From Micromonospora yangpuensis (lineage in GTDB: Bacteria; Actinomycetota; Actinomycetes; Mycobacteriales; Micromonosporaceae), in NCBI RefSeq assembly GCF_900091615.1, contig NZ_FMIA01000002.1, forward strand, positions 3,720,001 through 3,784,000: a stretch of DNA of 64,000 bases, read 5' to 3'. Position 1 is the stretch's first letter. Each line of letters starts with the position of its first letter. Under the pieces are notes generated by a model, which saw nothing but the letters and a program-made list of their open reading frames with translations, was not told where the DNA came from and did not search any database. The position numbers and the translations under genes are program-made. Positions 8,370 through 17,090 of the stretch are shown in pieces.

Positions 8370-8684
8370 GGTCCTCCTTGGCTGGTCGGAGTTCTCCCCA
8401 CGGCCCGGGACGCCGCTGCATCGATGCTTCCCGGCACTCGCGCGAGGGTCAAGTGCCGGCTACGTTGCATGACTGTGACAATTGACGAACACACCGGAGC
8501 CGAGCGCTCGCTCTGCGTACTAGACCAGATGATTACAGCAGAGTCGTCAACATGAACAAATCCGGGGGTCCCCAACGCGTGGAACGCCCGACCCACCAAC
8601 TGGGACACGGGGACAGCGGAGGGCGGGCCGGGGCCCTCGCCCCGACCCGCCCTCCGCGTGCCAGCCCGACCCGCACCCCGGGCG
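8370..8684. other. Intergenic region between paralogous regulators
   Basis: This 315-bp gap is clearly more AT-rich than its surroundings at about 8440-8570, which suits a promoter region for copy 1. It contains a 28-codon ORF starting near 8469 whose codons (ACA, ATT, CTA, TCA) are unlike the rest of the window, so I do not call it a gene. Nothing else was recognised. Confidence 0.5.
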
Positions 8685-9236
8685 TCACTGGTCCCGGTCG
8701 ATACCGATCCGGGCCTCGTCGGCGAGCCGGTAGCCGACCCCGTGCACCGTGGTCACCAGGGGCGTGTCGGCGCCGAACTTCGCCCGCAGCCGCCGTACGT
8801 GCACGTCCACGGTGCGTACCACCGCGTGCTCGTACCCCCAGACGTTCGACAGCAGCTGGAGCCGGGTGAAGACCCGGCGGGGGTGCTCGGCGAGGAACAG
8901 CAGCAGGTCGAACTCGATGCGGGTCAGCGCGACCATCCGGCCACCGTGCTCGACGGTGCGGCACCCGACCAGGATCCGCAGGTCGGCGGGGTGCTCGGCG
9001 GGTCGCGGCCGGGGCGCGGGCGGGGTGGGCGCGGCTGCGCCGACCGGCGTCACCTCCCCCGTCACCGCCAGTTCCTGCAGCAGCTCGATCAGCCGGGCCA
9101 GCCGGGGGCTCACCGTCCCGGGGGTCAGGTCGACGGTGACGGTGAGCGTCGAGGTGGACCGCGGCCGCACCGCCGCGGGCCGGTCGGAACGGCGTCCCGG
9201 CGAGTGGGGGCGCGACGAGATGGCGACGACGGACAT
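8685..9236 (-). CDS. Receiver-less OmpR/PhoB-type winged-helix regulator (copy 2)
   Basis: This 183-aa paralogue of the neighbouring regulator has the same arrangement: a short strand-like N-terminal segment ([11 protein letters not shown]), a helix, a Pro-rich linker at about residues 65-80 and the C-terminal winged helix ([48 protein letters not shown]). There is no phosphoacceptor domain. ATG 9236 follows AGGAGGATCC, a near-ideal ribosome site. The recognition helices of the two copies are almost identical (A/V and R/R), so they may bind overlapping sites; the N-terminal parts differ more, perhaps reflecting different partners. Confidence 0.85.
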   Translation of the reverse strand: MSVVAISSRPHSPGRRSDRPAAVRPRSTSTLTVTVDLTPGTVSPRLARLIELLQELAVTGEVTPVGAAAPTPPAPRPRPAEHPADLRILVGCRTVEHGGRMVALTRIEFDLLLFLAEHPRRVFTRLQLLSNVWGYEHAVVRTVDVHVRRLRAKFGADTPLVTTVHGVGYRLADEARIGIDRDQ

Positions 9237-9289
9237 GGATCCTCCTGGAGATGGCGGTGCCGTCGACCACGCCCGGTGGAGCGTGGCGG

Positions 9290-9781
9290 TCAGGGTAGGT
9301 ACGCCGCGCCGGCGGTCACCGGCGAGGCCACGGGTGAGGGACGGTGGATCGGGTCGGGACCGAACGCGGGCAGCCCGGCGATCCGCCAGGCCATGAAGCC
9401 ACCGATCACGTCGGTGGCCCGGTGCAGGCCGAGGTCCTGGAGGGCGGCCGCGGCCAGCGAGGACGTGTAGCCCTCCTGACAGAGGACCAGCACCGGCAGG
9501 TCGTAGTCGGTCACACCCGGCAGCCGGGCCGCCGACCGCGGGTCGAACCGCCACTCCAGTACATTGCGTTCGACGATCAGCGCGCCCGGCACGCTGCCGT
9601 GCGCGGCCCGTTGGGCGGCGGGGCGGATGTCGACGAGCACGGCACCGTCGCGGTGGGCCAGGTGGGCCTGCTCGGGATCGAGCCGGCGCAGCCGGGCCCG
9701 GGCGGCGGCGAGGATCTCGTCGATCCCCCGGGATCCGGGTGGGGACGGACAGGCGGTCGGGGAGACGTCGGTCTGCGACAT
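9290..9781 (-). CDS. Rhodanese-domain protein
   Basis: This 163-aa protein has a single rhodanese domain: [20 protein letters not shown], then the active-site loop [14 protein letters not shown] with the catalytic Cys in CQEGYTS, then [22 protein letters not shown]. It should carry persulfide on that Cys and transfer sulfane sulfur. ATG 9781 follows AGGAAAGG. It lies 74 bp downstream of a cysteine dioxygenase-like gene on the same strand, and the two probably form an operon for cysteine sulfur breakdown. Confidence 0.88.
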   Translation of the reverse strand: MSQTDVSPTACPSPPGSRGIDEILAAARARLRRLDPEQAHLAHRDGAVLVDIRPAAQRAAHGSVPGALIVERNVLEWRFDPRSAARLPGVTDYDLPVLVLCQEGYTSSLAAAALQDLGLHRATDVIGGFMAWRIAGLPAFGPDPIHRPSPVASPVTAGAAYLP

Positions 9782-9855
9782 ACGGGGATCCTTTCCTGAC
9801 GGCTGGTGTGACGCCGCAGCGGGTGCGAAGGCCGCGGGTACGGGTGCGGGGCTGG

Positions 9856-10317
9856 TCACCACGCGACGCCTGCCTCGGCCACCTCGGCGACCCGCAGTCG
9901 TCCCTCGGCGAGGAGGTAACGGGTCATCCGGCGTAGTGCCGGGCGGTAGACGTGCACGCTCACGGCCGGCTGGTCGCCCCGGTTGGTCACCTGGTGCACG
10001 TGCCGGGGACCGAACCGCCGACCGGTGCCGGCGACGAGTTGCTGGGGGCGCAGCGCGCCGCGACTGACCGTCTCCTCGGTGAGCACGCCGGAGACCACCA
10101 GGAAGGCCCCCGCGGAGCCACCGTGGTCGTGCAGGTCGGTGCCCTGACCGGGCAGCCAGCTCAGCGCCCACACCTCGTGGTCGGCGGCGACCGCGAGCCG
10201 CTGGTACCACCGCTGTACGGGATCGAAACACACCGGCGTGGGCCAGGTGTGCGGGGCGTCGGCGTACCGACGGGCGATGGCGAGCAGGTCGCGGTCGAGC
10301 TGGCGGATGCTGATCAT
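9856..10317 (-). CDS. Cysteine dioxygenase-type cupin
   Basis: This 153-aa cupin matches bacterial cysteine dioxygenase type I, which oxidises cysteine to cysteine sulfinate with Fe(II) and O2. The metal-binding pattern [15 protein letters not shown] gives two His ligands, and HVHQVTN gives the third. ATG 10317 ([11 protein letters not shown]) follows ACGAGGACC; the frame is open upstream to 10368 but that start is weaker. With the downstream rhodanese it suggests a route from cysteine to sulfite and sulfane sulfur. The divergent gap upstream carries a candidate operator. Confidence 0.85.
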   Translation of the reverse strand: MISIRQLDRDLLAIARRYADAPHTWPTPVCFDPVQRWYQRLAVAADHEVWALSWLPGQGTDLHDHGGSAGAFLVVSGVLTEETVSRGALRPQQLVAGTGRRFGPRHVHQVTNRGDQPAVSVHVYRPALRRMTRYLLAEGRLRVAEVAEAGVAW

Positions 10318-10370
10318 GTCGGTCCTCGTGGAGCGGAGCGGAGCGTACCGACACAGCCTATCTGGCAAAA

Positions 10371-10387
10371 CCTATAGACTTAGTAGG
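10371..10387. promoter_or_regulatory. Candidate operator CCTA-N9-TAGG
   Basis: An imperfect palindrome, CCTA then nine bases then TAGG, sits in a local AT-rich stretch 54 bp upstream of the cysteine dioxygenase start. Such AT-richness is unusual in this window. It is a plausible repressor site or promoter element for the sulfur operon. No regulator can be named from sequence alone. Confidence 0.35.
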
Positions 10388-10475
10388 GAATACCGAATGC
10401 TGGGACATAGATCACCCGTTCGAGTGCTCCGGCGCTGCCCGGCAGGCCCACCACCGGCGGACTAGCCTTGGGTGG

Positions 10476-10868
10476 GTGAGTGCCGAACTGGACGCCGAGA
10501 CCCTGGCCTTCGCCCACCGGATGTTCGACCTGGCCCGCTCCGGTGCCACCGCCGAGCTGAGCGGCCACGTCGACGCCGGGCTACCGGTGAACCTGACCAA
10601 CGCCAAGGGCGACACGCTGCTGATCCTCGCCGCGTACCACGCCCACCCGGAGACCGTGACGGCCCTGCTGGGCCACGGCGCGGACCACACCCGGGTCAAC
10701 GACCGGGGCCAGACCGCACTCGCCGCCGCCGTGTTCCGCCAGAACGCCGAGGCGGTCCGGGCACTGCTGGCCGCCGGTGCCGACCCCGACCACGGCACCC
10801 CGTCCGCCGCCGACACCGCGCGCTTCTTCGACCTGCCCGACATGCTGGAGCTGCTGCACGCCGGCTGA
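10476..10868 (+). CDS. Ankyrin-repeat protein
   Basis: This 130-aa protein holds about three ankyrin repeats: KGDTLLILAAYHAHPETVTALLGHGAD, RGQTALAAAVFRQNAEAVRALLAAGAD and a last partial one. The repeats form a protein-protein interaction surface. It has no signal peptide and is probably cytoplasmic. The start is GTG 10476 (GTGAGTGCCGAACTG). Its partner is unknown; single small ankyrin proteins of this size are common in actinobacteria. Confidence 0.85.
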   Translation: MSAELDAETLAFAHRMFDLARSGATAELSGHVDAGLPVNLTNAKGDTLLILAAYHAHPETVTALLGHGADHTRVNDRGQTALAAAVFRQNAEAVRALLAAGADPDHGTPSAADTARFFDLPDMLELLHAG

Positions 10869-11397
10869 CCTCACCACGGCGAGTGTCGCGACTTGCCGCA
10901 TGGTGCCTGGCCGACGGACTCCAGGTCGGCGGAGCCACCTTCACCACTGCGGCGCACCTCGGCACCGAACGCTTCATCCCGGAACAGCTCCTCCCCAGTA
11001 GGAGCCCCACTCGGGAAGCACTCGTCGCCGAGCACCAGCAGACGGTCAGCGACGTTTCGGCACCTGGAACGGTCCCCCCTTGCTCCCCGAACGACCCGGA
11101 CCACCCCCGCGTACGCGGCGCAGGCACCACGCGCAGTGCTAATCGAAGATCTCGCACCGATCACCGCCGACACGTGACCTACAGGTGAATCTTGGACACT
11201 TATCTGGGGCCGTCGGGGGGCGACGGGCGCAAGATCGCGGATGGCAAGCGCGTACGCCAGGCCACGGGCCGGCCGAAAACTCTTCGGGTCACACCACAAG
11301 CGAGTCGACCGCCGCCCGGGCGTCGGCTGTGCCGGAAAGCCCACCGGTACGCTGAGCCCACCCGCACGCCCCACCTGCCCGACACCCGAGGGACTGC
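10869..11397. other. Non-coding region upstream of CRISPR leader
   Basis: This gap of more than 500 bp has short ORFs in several frames but none with convincing codon bias, ribosome site or family resemblance. The minus-strand ORF at 10871-11374 has no recognised motif. It could be decayed coding sequence. I see no cas1, cas2 or other cas remnant in any frame. Confidence 0.5.
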
Positions 11398-11466
11398 ATG
11401 GCGATCCTCAGAACCAAAGTGAACGAAAACGAGGAAGTTGATCTCTAGCGCCCCAGGTCAAGAAGT
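11398..11466 (+). promoter_or_regulatory. Likely CRISPR leader
   Basis: An A-rich stretch (AAAGTGAACGAAAACGAGG and following) directly precedes the first perfect repeat, on the side where type I-E leaders sit relative to the CTCCCCGC...GCGGGG repeat orientation. The degenerate repeats are all at the opposite end, which supports this polarity. It would hold the promoter for pre-crRNA and the integration site for new spacers. Confidence 0.6.
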
Positions 11467-13081
11467 CTGCTCCCCGCGCATGCGGGGGTGATCCTTCGTC
11501 TCCACCGTGGCCAGTGCCAACCGCAACCTGCTCCCCGCGCATGCGGGGGTGATCCCGGCCGGACGGGCAGGGCCAATCCGAAGGCGATCTGCTCCCCGCG
11601 CATGCGGGGGTGATCCGGAACTGGACTTCGCGGTCACGCAGGGCAAGGTCTGCTCCCCGCGCATGCGGGGGTGATCCTGTGGTCAGACGGTCAGCCGATC
11701 AGGGCGTCGACTGCTCCCCGCGCATGCGGGGGTGATCCTGCGCAGGCGGTATTCCGGGAGCGCGTCCCTCACTGCTCCCCGCGCATGCGGGGGTGATCCT
11801 CCGGGCGGAGCTGGACGCGGTCTACCCGGAGTCTGCTCCCCGCGCATGCGGGGGTGATCCCTACGTCTCACCCGCTGCCGGCGTCTCGCTGGCCTGCTCC
11901 CCGCGCATGCGGGGGTGATCCCGGCACATGCCAACGGGAGGGATGACCATGGATCTGCTCCCCGCGCATGCGGGGGTGATCCCAGCAGCTGCCTGTTGGC
12001 GGACATCCCGAAACGCTGCTCCCCGCGCATGCGGGGGTGATCCCACGGGCCGCGCGGGCCGGTCGGCCAGGGAGAGCTGCTCCCCGCGCATGCGGGGGTG
12101 ATCCCGCCCAGCACGGTGCCGCGATGGTGCAAGCAGTCTGCTCCCCGCGCATGCGGGGGTGATCCCTGGGCGTCCGGTTAAACTGCCCCCGATTGAGACT
12201 GCTCCCCGCGCATGCGGGGGTGATCCCGGTGTTTCTACGGGCCAGTCGGTGGCGGGTGCCTGCTCCCCGCGCATGCGGGGGTGATCCCGGGCGCAGTAGA
12301 CCCAACCGTTGGTGCTTGCTCTGCTCCCCGCGCATGCGGGGGTGATCCCTTTGCCAGTTCCTCCCCGGATCGGTGGAGCGCCTGCTCCCCGCGCATGCGG
12401 GGGTGATCCCCACCTCCGCCGACAGACCCAGGAGGGCCACCGCTGCTCCCCGCGCATGCGGGGGTGATCCCGAGCGCACCAGAAGCTCTTCGGTGTCCTC
12501 GTCCTGCTCCCCGCGCATGCGGGGGTGATCCGCGCCAGAGCCGCCTTCCTCCCGGCCTTGATCGCTGCTCCCCGCGCATGCGGGGGTGATCCGGGGCCGG
12601 GCGGTATGGACAGACTGCTCGCCGACTGCTCCCCGCGCATGCGGGGGTGATCCGGACTGGCAGCATCCGCGCCCCCGGGGTCGGGGCTGCTCCCCGCGCA
12701 TGCGGGGGTGATCCGGAACCGTGAGCGACGTGGTCGAAGACCTGGGATCTGCTCCCCGCGCATGCGGGGGTGATCCGGCACCGGCGACCTGGACATGCTG
12801 GAGCCGATCCTGCTTCCCGCGCATGCGGGGGTGATCCCGGGTCACACACCAGCCGCCGGTACGGCAAGTCCTGCTCCCCACGCACGCGGGGGTGGTCCCG
12901 TGGCGACCTGGATGGTGGCCATCGCCCTGGACTGCTCCCCGCGCGCTCGGGGGTGATCCCGTCGCGCAGCTGGCGTCGCCGACCACGTGAATCTGCTCCC
13001 CGCGTACGTGGGGGTGTTCCCCCGACGCTGCCGTCCACCGGGTCGTGCACGTCGTGCTCCCCGCGTAGGCGGGGGTGGTCC
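11467..13081 (+). CRISPR. Type I-E-like CRISPR array, 27 repeats, 26 spacers
   Basis: Twenty-seven copies of a 28-bp repeat beginning CTGCTCCCCGCGCATGCG are spaced at 61 bp, giving 33-bp spacers; one spacer (12715-12748) is 34 bp. The inner palindrome CCCCGC...GCGGGG fits type I-E repeats of actinobacteria. Repeats 1-22 are identical. Repeat 23 has one change (TGCTTCCC), and repeats 24-27 (from about 12871) carry several substitutions, with the last starting GTGCTCC as in the common actinobacterial consensus. This marks the right end as the old trailer. No cas gene lies anywhere in the window, so effector and adaptation genes must act in trans if the array is used. The array ends 12 bp from the stop of the DUF2231 gene. 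Confidence 0.97.
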
Positions 13082-13093
13082 CGTTGACGCTGC

Positions 13094-13594
13094 TCAGAGA
13101 CGGCGGATGTTGATCTCCACGGTGGCGTTGGCGGGGCTGCCGAAGGCGTCGAAGGAGGTCGGCTCGGCGCGGCCCGACTCGAACTGCCGCACCAGCCGGG
13201 AGCCCAACCAGACGCCCACTGCGCCGACGGCCAGCGCGGCCACCTCGACCGCCAGCAGCATCGGCGAGACGCTCCGCTGTGGCGCGGCGGCCCGGATCAG
13301 GCAGGTGAGCAGGAACAGCCCGGCCATGGCGGCGTTGACCAGGTTGAAGGTCAGCGCCGTCCGGCGGGTCGCGTCACCTGGTACGTCCCAGAGGTCGACC
13401 ATGCCGGCGATCACCGTCAGCGCGGCGGCGACCAGGGCGGCGACGGTGGTCCAGTAGCCCACCTCGCCGAGGAACGCCGGGCCACCGGCCACATCGGCCA
13501 GGTCGAAGACGGTCGCGCTGACGAACAACCCGAACGGGAACGTCACCAGCATCGGTTGGATCGGATGACCGTGCACCCGCAGTCGGCTCTCCAT
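13094..13594 (-). CDS. DUF2231 membrane protein
   Basis: This 166-aa protein has the DUF2231 start signature HGHPIQPMLVTFPFGLF and about four transmembrane segments (about residues 15-33, 45-65, 82-103 and 112-130). It ends with a short hydrophilic tail. The family is a widely conserved predicted inner-membrane protein of unknown function; some relatives are linked to heme or electron transfer. ATG 13594 is preceded by a GGGGGAGG-type site. Confidence 0.85.
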   Translation of the reverse strand: MESRLRVHGHPIQPMLVTFPFGLFVSATVFDLADVAGGPAFLGEVGYWTTVAALVAAALTVIAGMVDLWDVPGDATRRTALTFNLVNAAMAGLFLLTCLIRAAAPQRSVSPMLLAVEVAALAVGAVGVWLGSRLVRQFESGRAEPTSFDAFGSPANATVEINIRRL

Positions 13595-13694
13595 CGTTGC
13601 CTCCCCCGGTGGGACCGGATCGTCCCGTTCCCACCGGAGAAGGTGCTACCCGACCGGCCGTCGCCGTAACCGTGACGACCGTCCCGGGCGGCGG

Positions 13695-14450
13695 TCAGCC
13701 CTCCCGGGGGCGGGAGACCGTGGCGACCAGCCGGTCGGCGACCTCGCGCAGTGGAATGTCCAGCGAGGACGCCGCGCTGCGCAGCACCTGCAACGCCTCC
13801 GGCGCGGGGCAACCCCGCTGCGTCATGATCACGCCGATCGCCTGGCCGATCACCCCCTCGGTCAGCAGGGTGGCGTCCTGCTCTCCGGTGAGTGCCCGCT
13901 GGCGGGCCCGCTCCCGGACCGCGGCCAGCAGCAGGCCGGCGTGCTCGGCCAGCAGCATCGCGGTGAGCTGCCGCCGCGCGCTCAGCGCACCGGGCGCGCC
14001 GGCGTACAGGTTGACCGCGCCGATCACCTGGTCGTCGATGTCGACGGGGGCGGCGACCACCCCGTGCACCCCCAACTCCTGGGCGTGCCGGGTCCACGCC
14101 GGCCAGTGGTCCTCCAGGCTCAGATCGGCGGAGAAGACCATCTCGCGGCGGCGGATCGCGCTCATCGCCGGCGTGTCGGGGCCATGTCGCAGGTCGTCGA
14201 GCTCGGCCAGCCGCGGATCGGAGGCCGCCACCCCCACCGGCTCCCCGGCCCGCAGGGTGGTGAACCCGCACCAGGCGACTCCGGGGACCGCGGCGCGGGT
14301 GATCCGGACCAGCCGGCCCAGCGCCTCGTCGAAGTCGGTGACGTCGAGCAGCCCGGCGGTCAGCTCCCGCAGCAGCGCCGCGGTCTCCAGGACGCCCAGG
14401 TTCTCCTCGACCGGCTCGCGCGTGTCCAGGTTCACCGGACCGCGGTCCAC
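13695..14450 (-). CDS. GAF-ANTAR regulator
   Basis: The protein has a GAF domain (about residues 35-170: AAVPGVAWCGFTTLRAGEPVG ... APVDIDDQVIGAVNLYA) and a C-terminal ANTAR RNA-binding domain (about 185-245: IGQAIGVIMTQRGCPAPEAL ... IPLREVADRLV). ANTAR proteins bind paired hairpins in nascent RNA and prevent termination. The start is uncertain. A TTG at 14573 lies inside the terminator of secA2 and is rejected. I chose GTG 14450 after GGTGGCGAC; GTG 14435 is also possible. The ligand sensed by the GAF domain is unknown. Confidence 0.8.
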   Translation of the reverse strand: MDRGPVNLDTREPVEENLGVLETAALLRELTAGLLDVTDFDEALGRLVRITRAAVPGVAWCGFTTLRAGEPVGVAASDPRLAELDDLRHGPDTPAMSAIRRREMVFSADLSLEDHWPAWTRHAQELGVHGVVAAPVDIDDQVIGAVNLYAGAPGALSARRQLTAMLLAEHAGLLLAAVRERARQRALTGEQDATLLTEGVIGQAIGVIMTQRGCPAPEALQVLRSAASSLDIPLREVADRLVATVSRPREG

Positions 14451-14571
14451 GTCGCCACCGGGTCCGGCCCGGTGGTTGCGTACGCTGTCCTGTCCTGTGT
14501 CATGTACCGCTCTCTTCCCGACTGATCGGACCAGGCCTACTACCCTCGCAGACTTGGGTCGAAACAGTCCC

Positions 14572-14615
14572 AAAAAGGGCCCCGGTCGTCGCTGATCGGC
14601 GACGACCGGGGCCCT
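14572..14615 (-). terminator. Intrinsic terminator of secA2
   Basis: A perfect 17-bp stem (AGGGCCCCGGTCGTCGC with its complement) around a 6-base loop is followed, on the minus strand, by a run of five T residues. It lies 10 bases past the secA2 stop. It is one of the few hairpins in the window with a U-tract. Confidence 0.9.
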
Positions 14616-14624
14616 GGAGAGCCG

Positions 14625-16916
14625 TCAGCCGCCGGTGCTGAGCCGCCGCCCCACCGAGGCGATCAACCGGTCCAGCTCGGAGCCGAACGGGTTGTCGTGC
14701 ACGAGGTACGTCCAGGTGGCGCTCGGCCGGACCAGCTTGGCGGCGTCCGGCTCCCAGTCCTCGTCGAACTCGGTCTCGGTGAACGTGGCCAGCGTCCGGG
14801 TCTCGATCTCGGGGACCAGGTTGTTGAAGGCGGGCACCGCGGAGCGGTGGAACTCGTCGAGCGGGTCGAGACGGCCCAGCGCCCGCAGGTGCACGCCCTC
14901 GCGGATCTCGGAGAGTTCGGCCAGGTGCTCGGCCCAGAGCCGGTCGAGGTGGTAGAGGGCGATCGACCGGGCCACCCGGGCCAGCAGGTCCTCGTCCAGC
15001 TCACCGGCCTTCTCGGGCATCCGGTCCAGCAGCATCAGCGCCGCCACGTCGGAGGTGAGCAGCCGCTCGCGGCGCTCGGCCAGCGCCTTGCGCTGCTGCT
15101 CGATCACCACGCTGTACCGCCAGGTGTTGCGGTGGATCTCGTGGTTGACCCCCTCGGCCACCCGCTGGGCGTGCTCCACGGCGTAGTCCACCTGCTCGTC
15201 GGTGACCAGGCCGTCGGCGTTCATCCGGGGAGAGGCCGGCACCGCGTCCGCGGCGTGCCGGACGACCAGCTCGTCCTCCAGACTGACGAAGAAGACCGAC
15301 CCGCCCGGGTCACCCTGCCGGCCGGCCCGGCCCCGCAGCTGGTCGTCGACCCGGCGGCTGTCGTGCCGGCCGCTGCCGATGACGTACAGGCCGCCCAGCT
15401 CGGCCACCCGGTCCCGGTCGGTGGAGTCGCTGCCGCCGAGGCGGATGTCCACGCCCCGGCCGGCCATCTGGGTGGAGACGGTGACCGCGCCGTACGCGCC
15501 GGCCTCGGCGATGATCGCCGCCTCCTCGTCGTCGTTCTTGGCGTTCAGCACGACGCTGGACACCCCGGCCGCCGCCAGGGCCTCGGAGAGGGCCTCGGAC
15601 TCCTTGACGTCGAGGGTGCCCACCAGCACCGGGCGGCCCGCCTCGTGGCACCGGGTGATCTCGTCGACCAGCGCCTCGTCCTTCTCCGCCCGGGTGGCGT
15701 AGATGCGGTCCGGCTCGTCCTCCCGGACGCAGGGGGTGTTCGGTGGGATCACCGCCACCTCCAGCGAGAAGAACTCCCGCAGCTGGTCACCGACGAGCAC
15801 CGCGGTGGCGGTCATCCCGCAGATCTTCGGGTAGAGCCCGATGTAGGCCTGGACGGCGATGGTGCCGAGCACCTCCCCCTCGGCCGTGGCGTCGAGGCCC
15901 TCCTTGGCCTCCACCGCCGCCTGCAGCCCGTCGGGCCAGCGGCGGCGCTGGGCCACCCGGCCGCGCATCTCGTCGATCAGCTCGACCGAGCCGTCCCGGA
16001 CGATGTAGTCCACGTCGCGGTGCAGCAACGCGTGCGCGTGCAGCGCCACGTTCACCGCGGAGAGCTGCGCGACGTGCTCCTCGGCGTACAGGTCGATGTC
16101 GCCGAGCTTGGCCTCGACGGCGGCCAGGCCGGCGCTGGTGAAGGCCACGCTGCGACCGTCCTCGGCGACCGTGTAGTGCTTGCCCTTGCGCAGGCCGCGC
16201 ACCAGCGCGGCGGCGGCGTGCACCGGGTCCTGCTCGCCGGCGACCGCGCCGGCCAGGACCATCGGCACCCGGGCCTCGTCGATCAGGATGGAGTCGGCCT
16301 CGTCGACGATCGCGGTCGACAGCGGCGGCTGGACCCGGTCGTCGAGGTCGGTGACGAGCTGGTCGCGAAGGTAGTCGAAGCCGGCCTCGCTCACCGAGAC
16401 GTAGGTGACGTCCCGCCCGTACGCCTCGCGTCGCTCCTGGGGGGTGGAGGCCTCGTTGACCCAGCCCACGGTGAGCCCGAGCAGGGTGTAGATCGGCTCC
16501 ATCCACACCGCGTCCCGGCGGGCCAGGTAGTCGTTGACGGTGATCACGTGCACCGGGCCGTTGCCGAGCTGCACGTGCCCGTAGGCGGCGATCGCGGCGG
16601 TCAGGGTCTTGCCCTCACCGGTGGCCATCTCGGCGACCTTGCCGGACAGCAGCGCCATCGCGCCGAGCAGCTGCACGTCGTACGGCCGCTGGTCGATGCC
16701 CCGACTGGCGGCCTCGCGGCCGACCGCGCAGATCTCCGGGTAGGTCTTGGCCTGGCCGGCGGCCTCGGTCAGCTCGGCGTCGTCGAGCGCGGCGAGCTCC
16801 TCGGCGCGCTCGGAGATCGCCGGCAGGAACTTCTCCAGCGGAGCCAGATCGACCGTCGTGCCCGGGCGCTGGAGAAACCGGCGGAACCTGGACCTCAACC
16901 GTTGCGACACACCCAT
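14625..16916 (-). CDS. secA2: Accessory preprotein translocase ATPase SecA2
   Basis: This 763-aa protein has the SecA motor: Walker A in MATGEGKTLTAA, VITVNDYLARRDA, the helicase-like VDEADSILIDEARVP, MTATAV and the GRAGRQGDPG motif VI region. It lacks the C-terminal zinc-binding tail of canonical SecA and is shorter than SecA1, which fits the accessory SecA2 of actinobacteria, used for export of a subset of proteins. ATG 16916 (MGVSQRLRSRF) is preferred over the GTG/ATG options further upstream because the basic N-terminus then resembles other SecA2 proteins. A short direct repeat CGACACACCCATGA occurs at this start and again about 60 bp upstream. Confidence 0.93.
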   Translation of the reverse strand: MGVSQRLRSRFRRFLQRPGTTVDLAPLEKFLPAISERAEELAALDDAELTEAAGQAKTYPEICAVGREAASRGIDQRPYDVQLLGAMALLSGKVAEMATGEGKTLTAAIAAYGHVQLGNGPVHVITVNDYLARRDAVWMEPIYTLLGLTVGWVNEASTPQERREAYGRDVTYVSVSEAGFDYLRDQLVTDLDDRVQPPLSTAIVDEADSILIDEARVPMVLAGAVAGEQDPVHAAAALVRGLRKGKHYTVAEDGRSVAFTSAGLAAVEAKLGDIDLYAEEHVAQLSAVNVALHAHALLHRDVDYIVRDGSVELIDEMRGRVAQRRRWPDGLQAAVEAKEGLDATAEGEVLGTIAVQAYIGLYPKICGMTATAVLVGDQLREFFSLEVAVIPPNTPCVREDEPDRIYATRAEKDEALVDEITRCHEAGRPVLVGTLDVKESEALSEALAAAGVSSVVLNAKNDDEEAAIIAEAGAYGAVTVSTQMAGRGVDIRLGGSDSTDRDRVAELGGLYVIGSGRHDSRRVDDQLRGRAGRQGDPGGSVFFVSLEDELVVRHAADAVPASPRMNADGLVTDEQVDYAVEHAQRVAEGVNHEIHRNTWRYSVVIEQQRKALAERRERLLTSDVAALMLLDRMPEKAGELDEDLLARVARSIALYHLDRLWAEHLAELSEIREGVHLRALGRLDPLDEFHRSAVPAFNNLVPEIETRTLATFTETEFDEDWEPDAAKLVRPSATWTYLVHDNPFGSELDRLIASVGRRLSTGG

Positions 16917-17090
16917 GAGACTGCCGAGACCTCCCGAGACCGCGCGCCGGACGGTGGATCCGACGCGACACACCCATGAGGCGCAACGGTACGCGACCCG
17001 GGCCGGTTTTCGGTTGCCCGTCGCGGCCGAATGTCGGCCGGGGCCCCGATTGTCGGTTTCCCGCTCCTCGGGGCCCCGTACCCCGACTGG

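Noticed and set aside
8469..8555. 28-codon ORF starting MTVTIDEHTG between the two winged-helix regulators
   Set aside because: It uses codons rare in this window (ACA, ATT, CTA, TCA), has no clear ribosome site and lies in an AT-rich promoter-like gap.
11398..11448. 16-codon ORF (MAILRTKVNENEEVDL) just before the CRISPR array
   Set aside because: It coincides with the A-rich leader, is very short and has no usable ribosome site.
11458..12986. Long minus-strand ORFs (up to 372 aa) across the CRISPR array with repeats such as ITPACAGS and SPPHARGA
   Set aside because: They are translations of the 61-bp repeat-spacer period in different frames and have no start signals or family resemblance.
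14571..14573. TTG start giving a 292-aa GAF-ANTAR protein
   Set aside because: It lies in the T-run of the secA2 terminator and has no ribosome site; later GTG codons fit the domain limits better.
14697..16979. 760-aa open frame on the plus strand
   Set aside because: It is antisense to secA2 and its composition (His/Gln/Val/Gly-rich) is typical of shadow frames.
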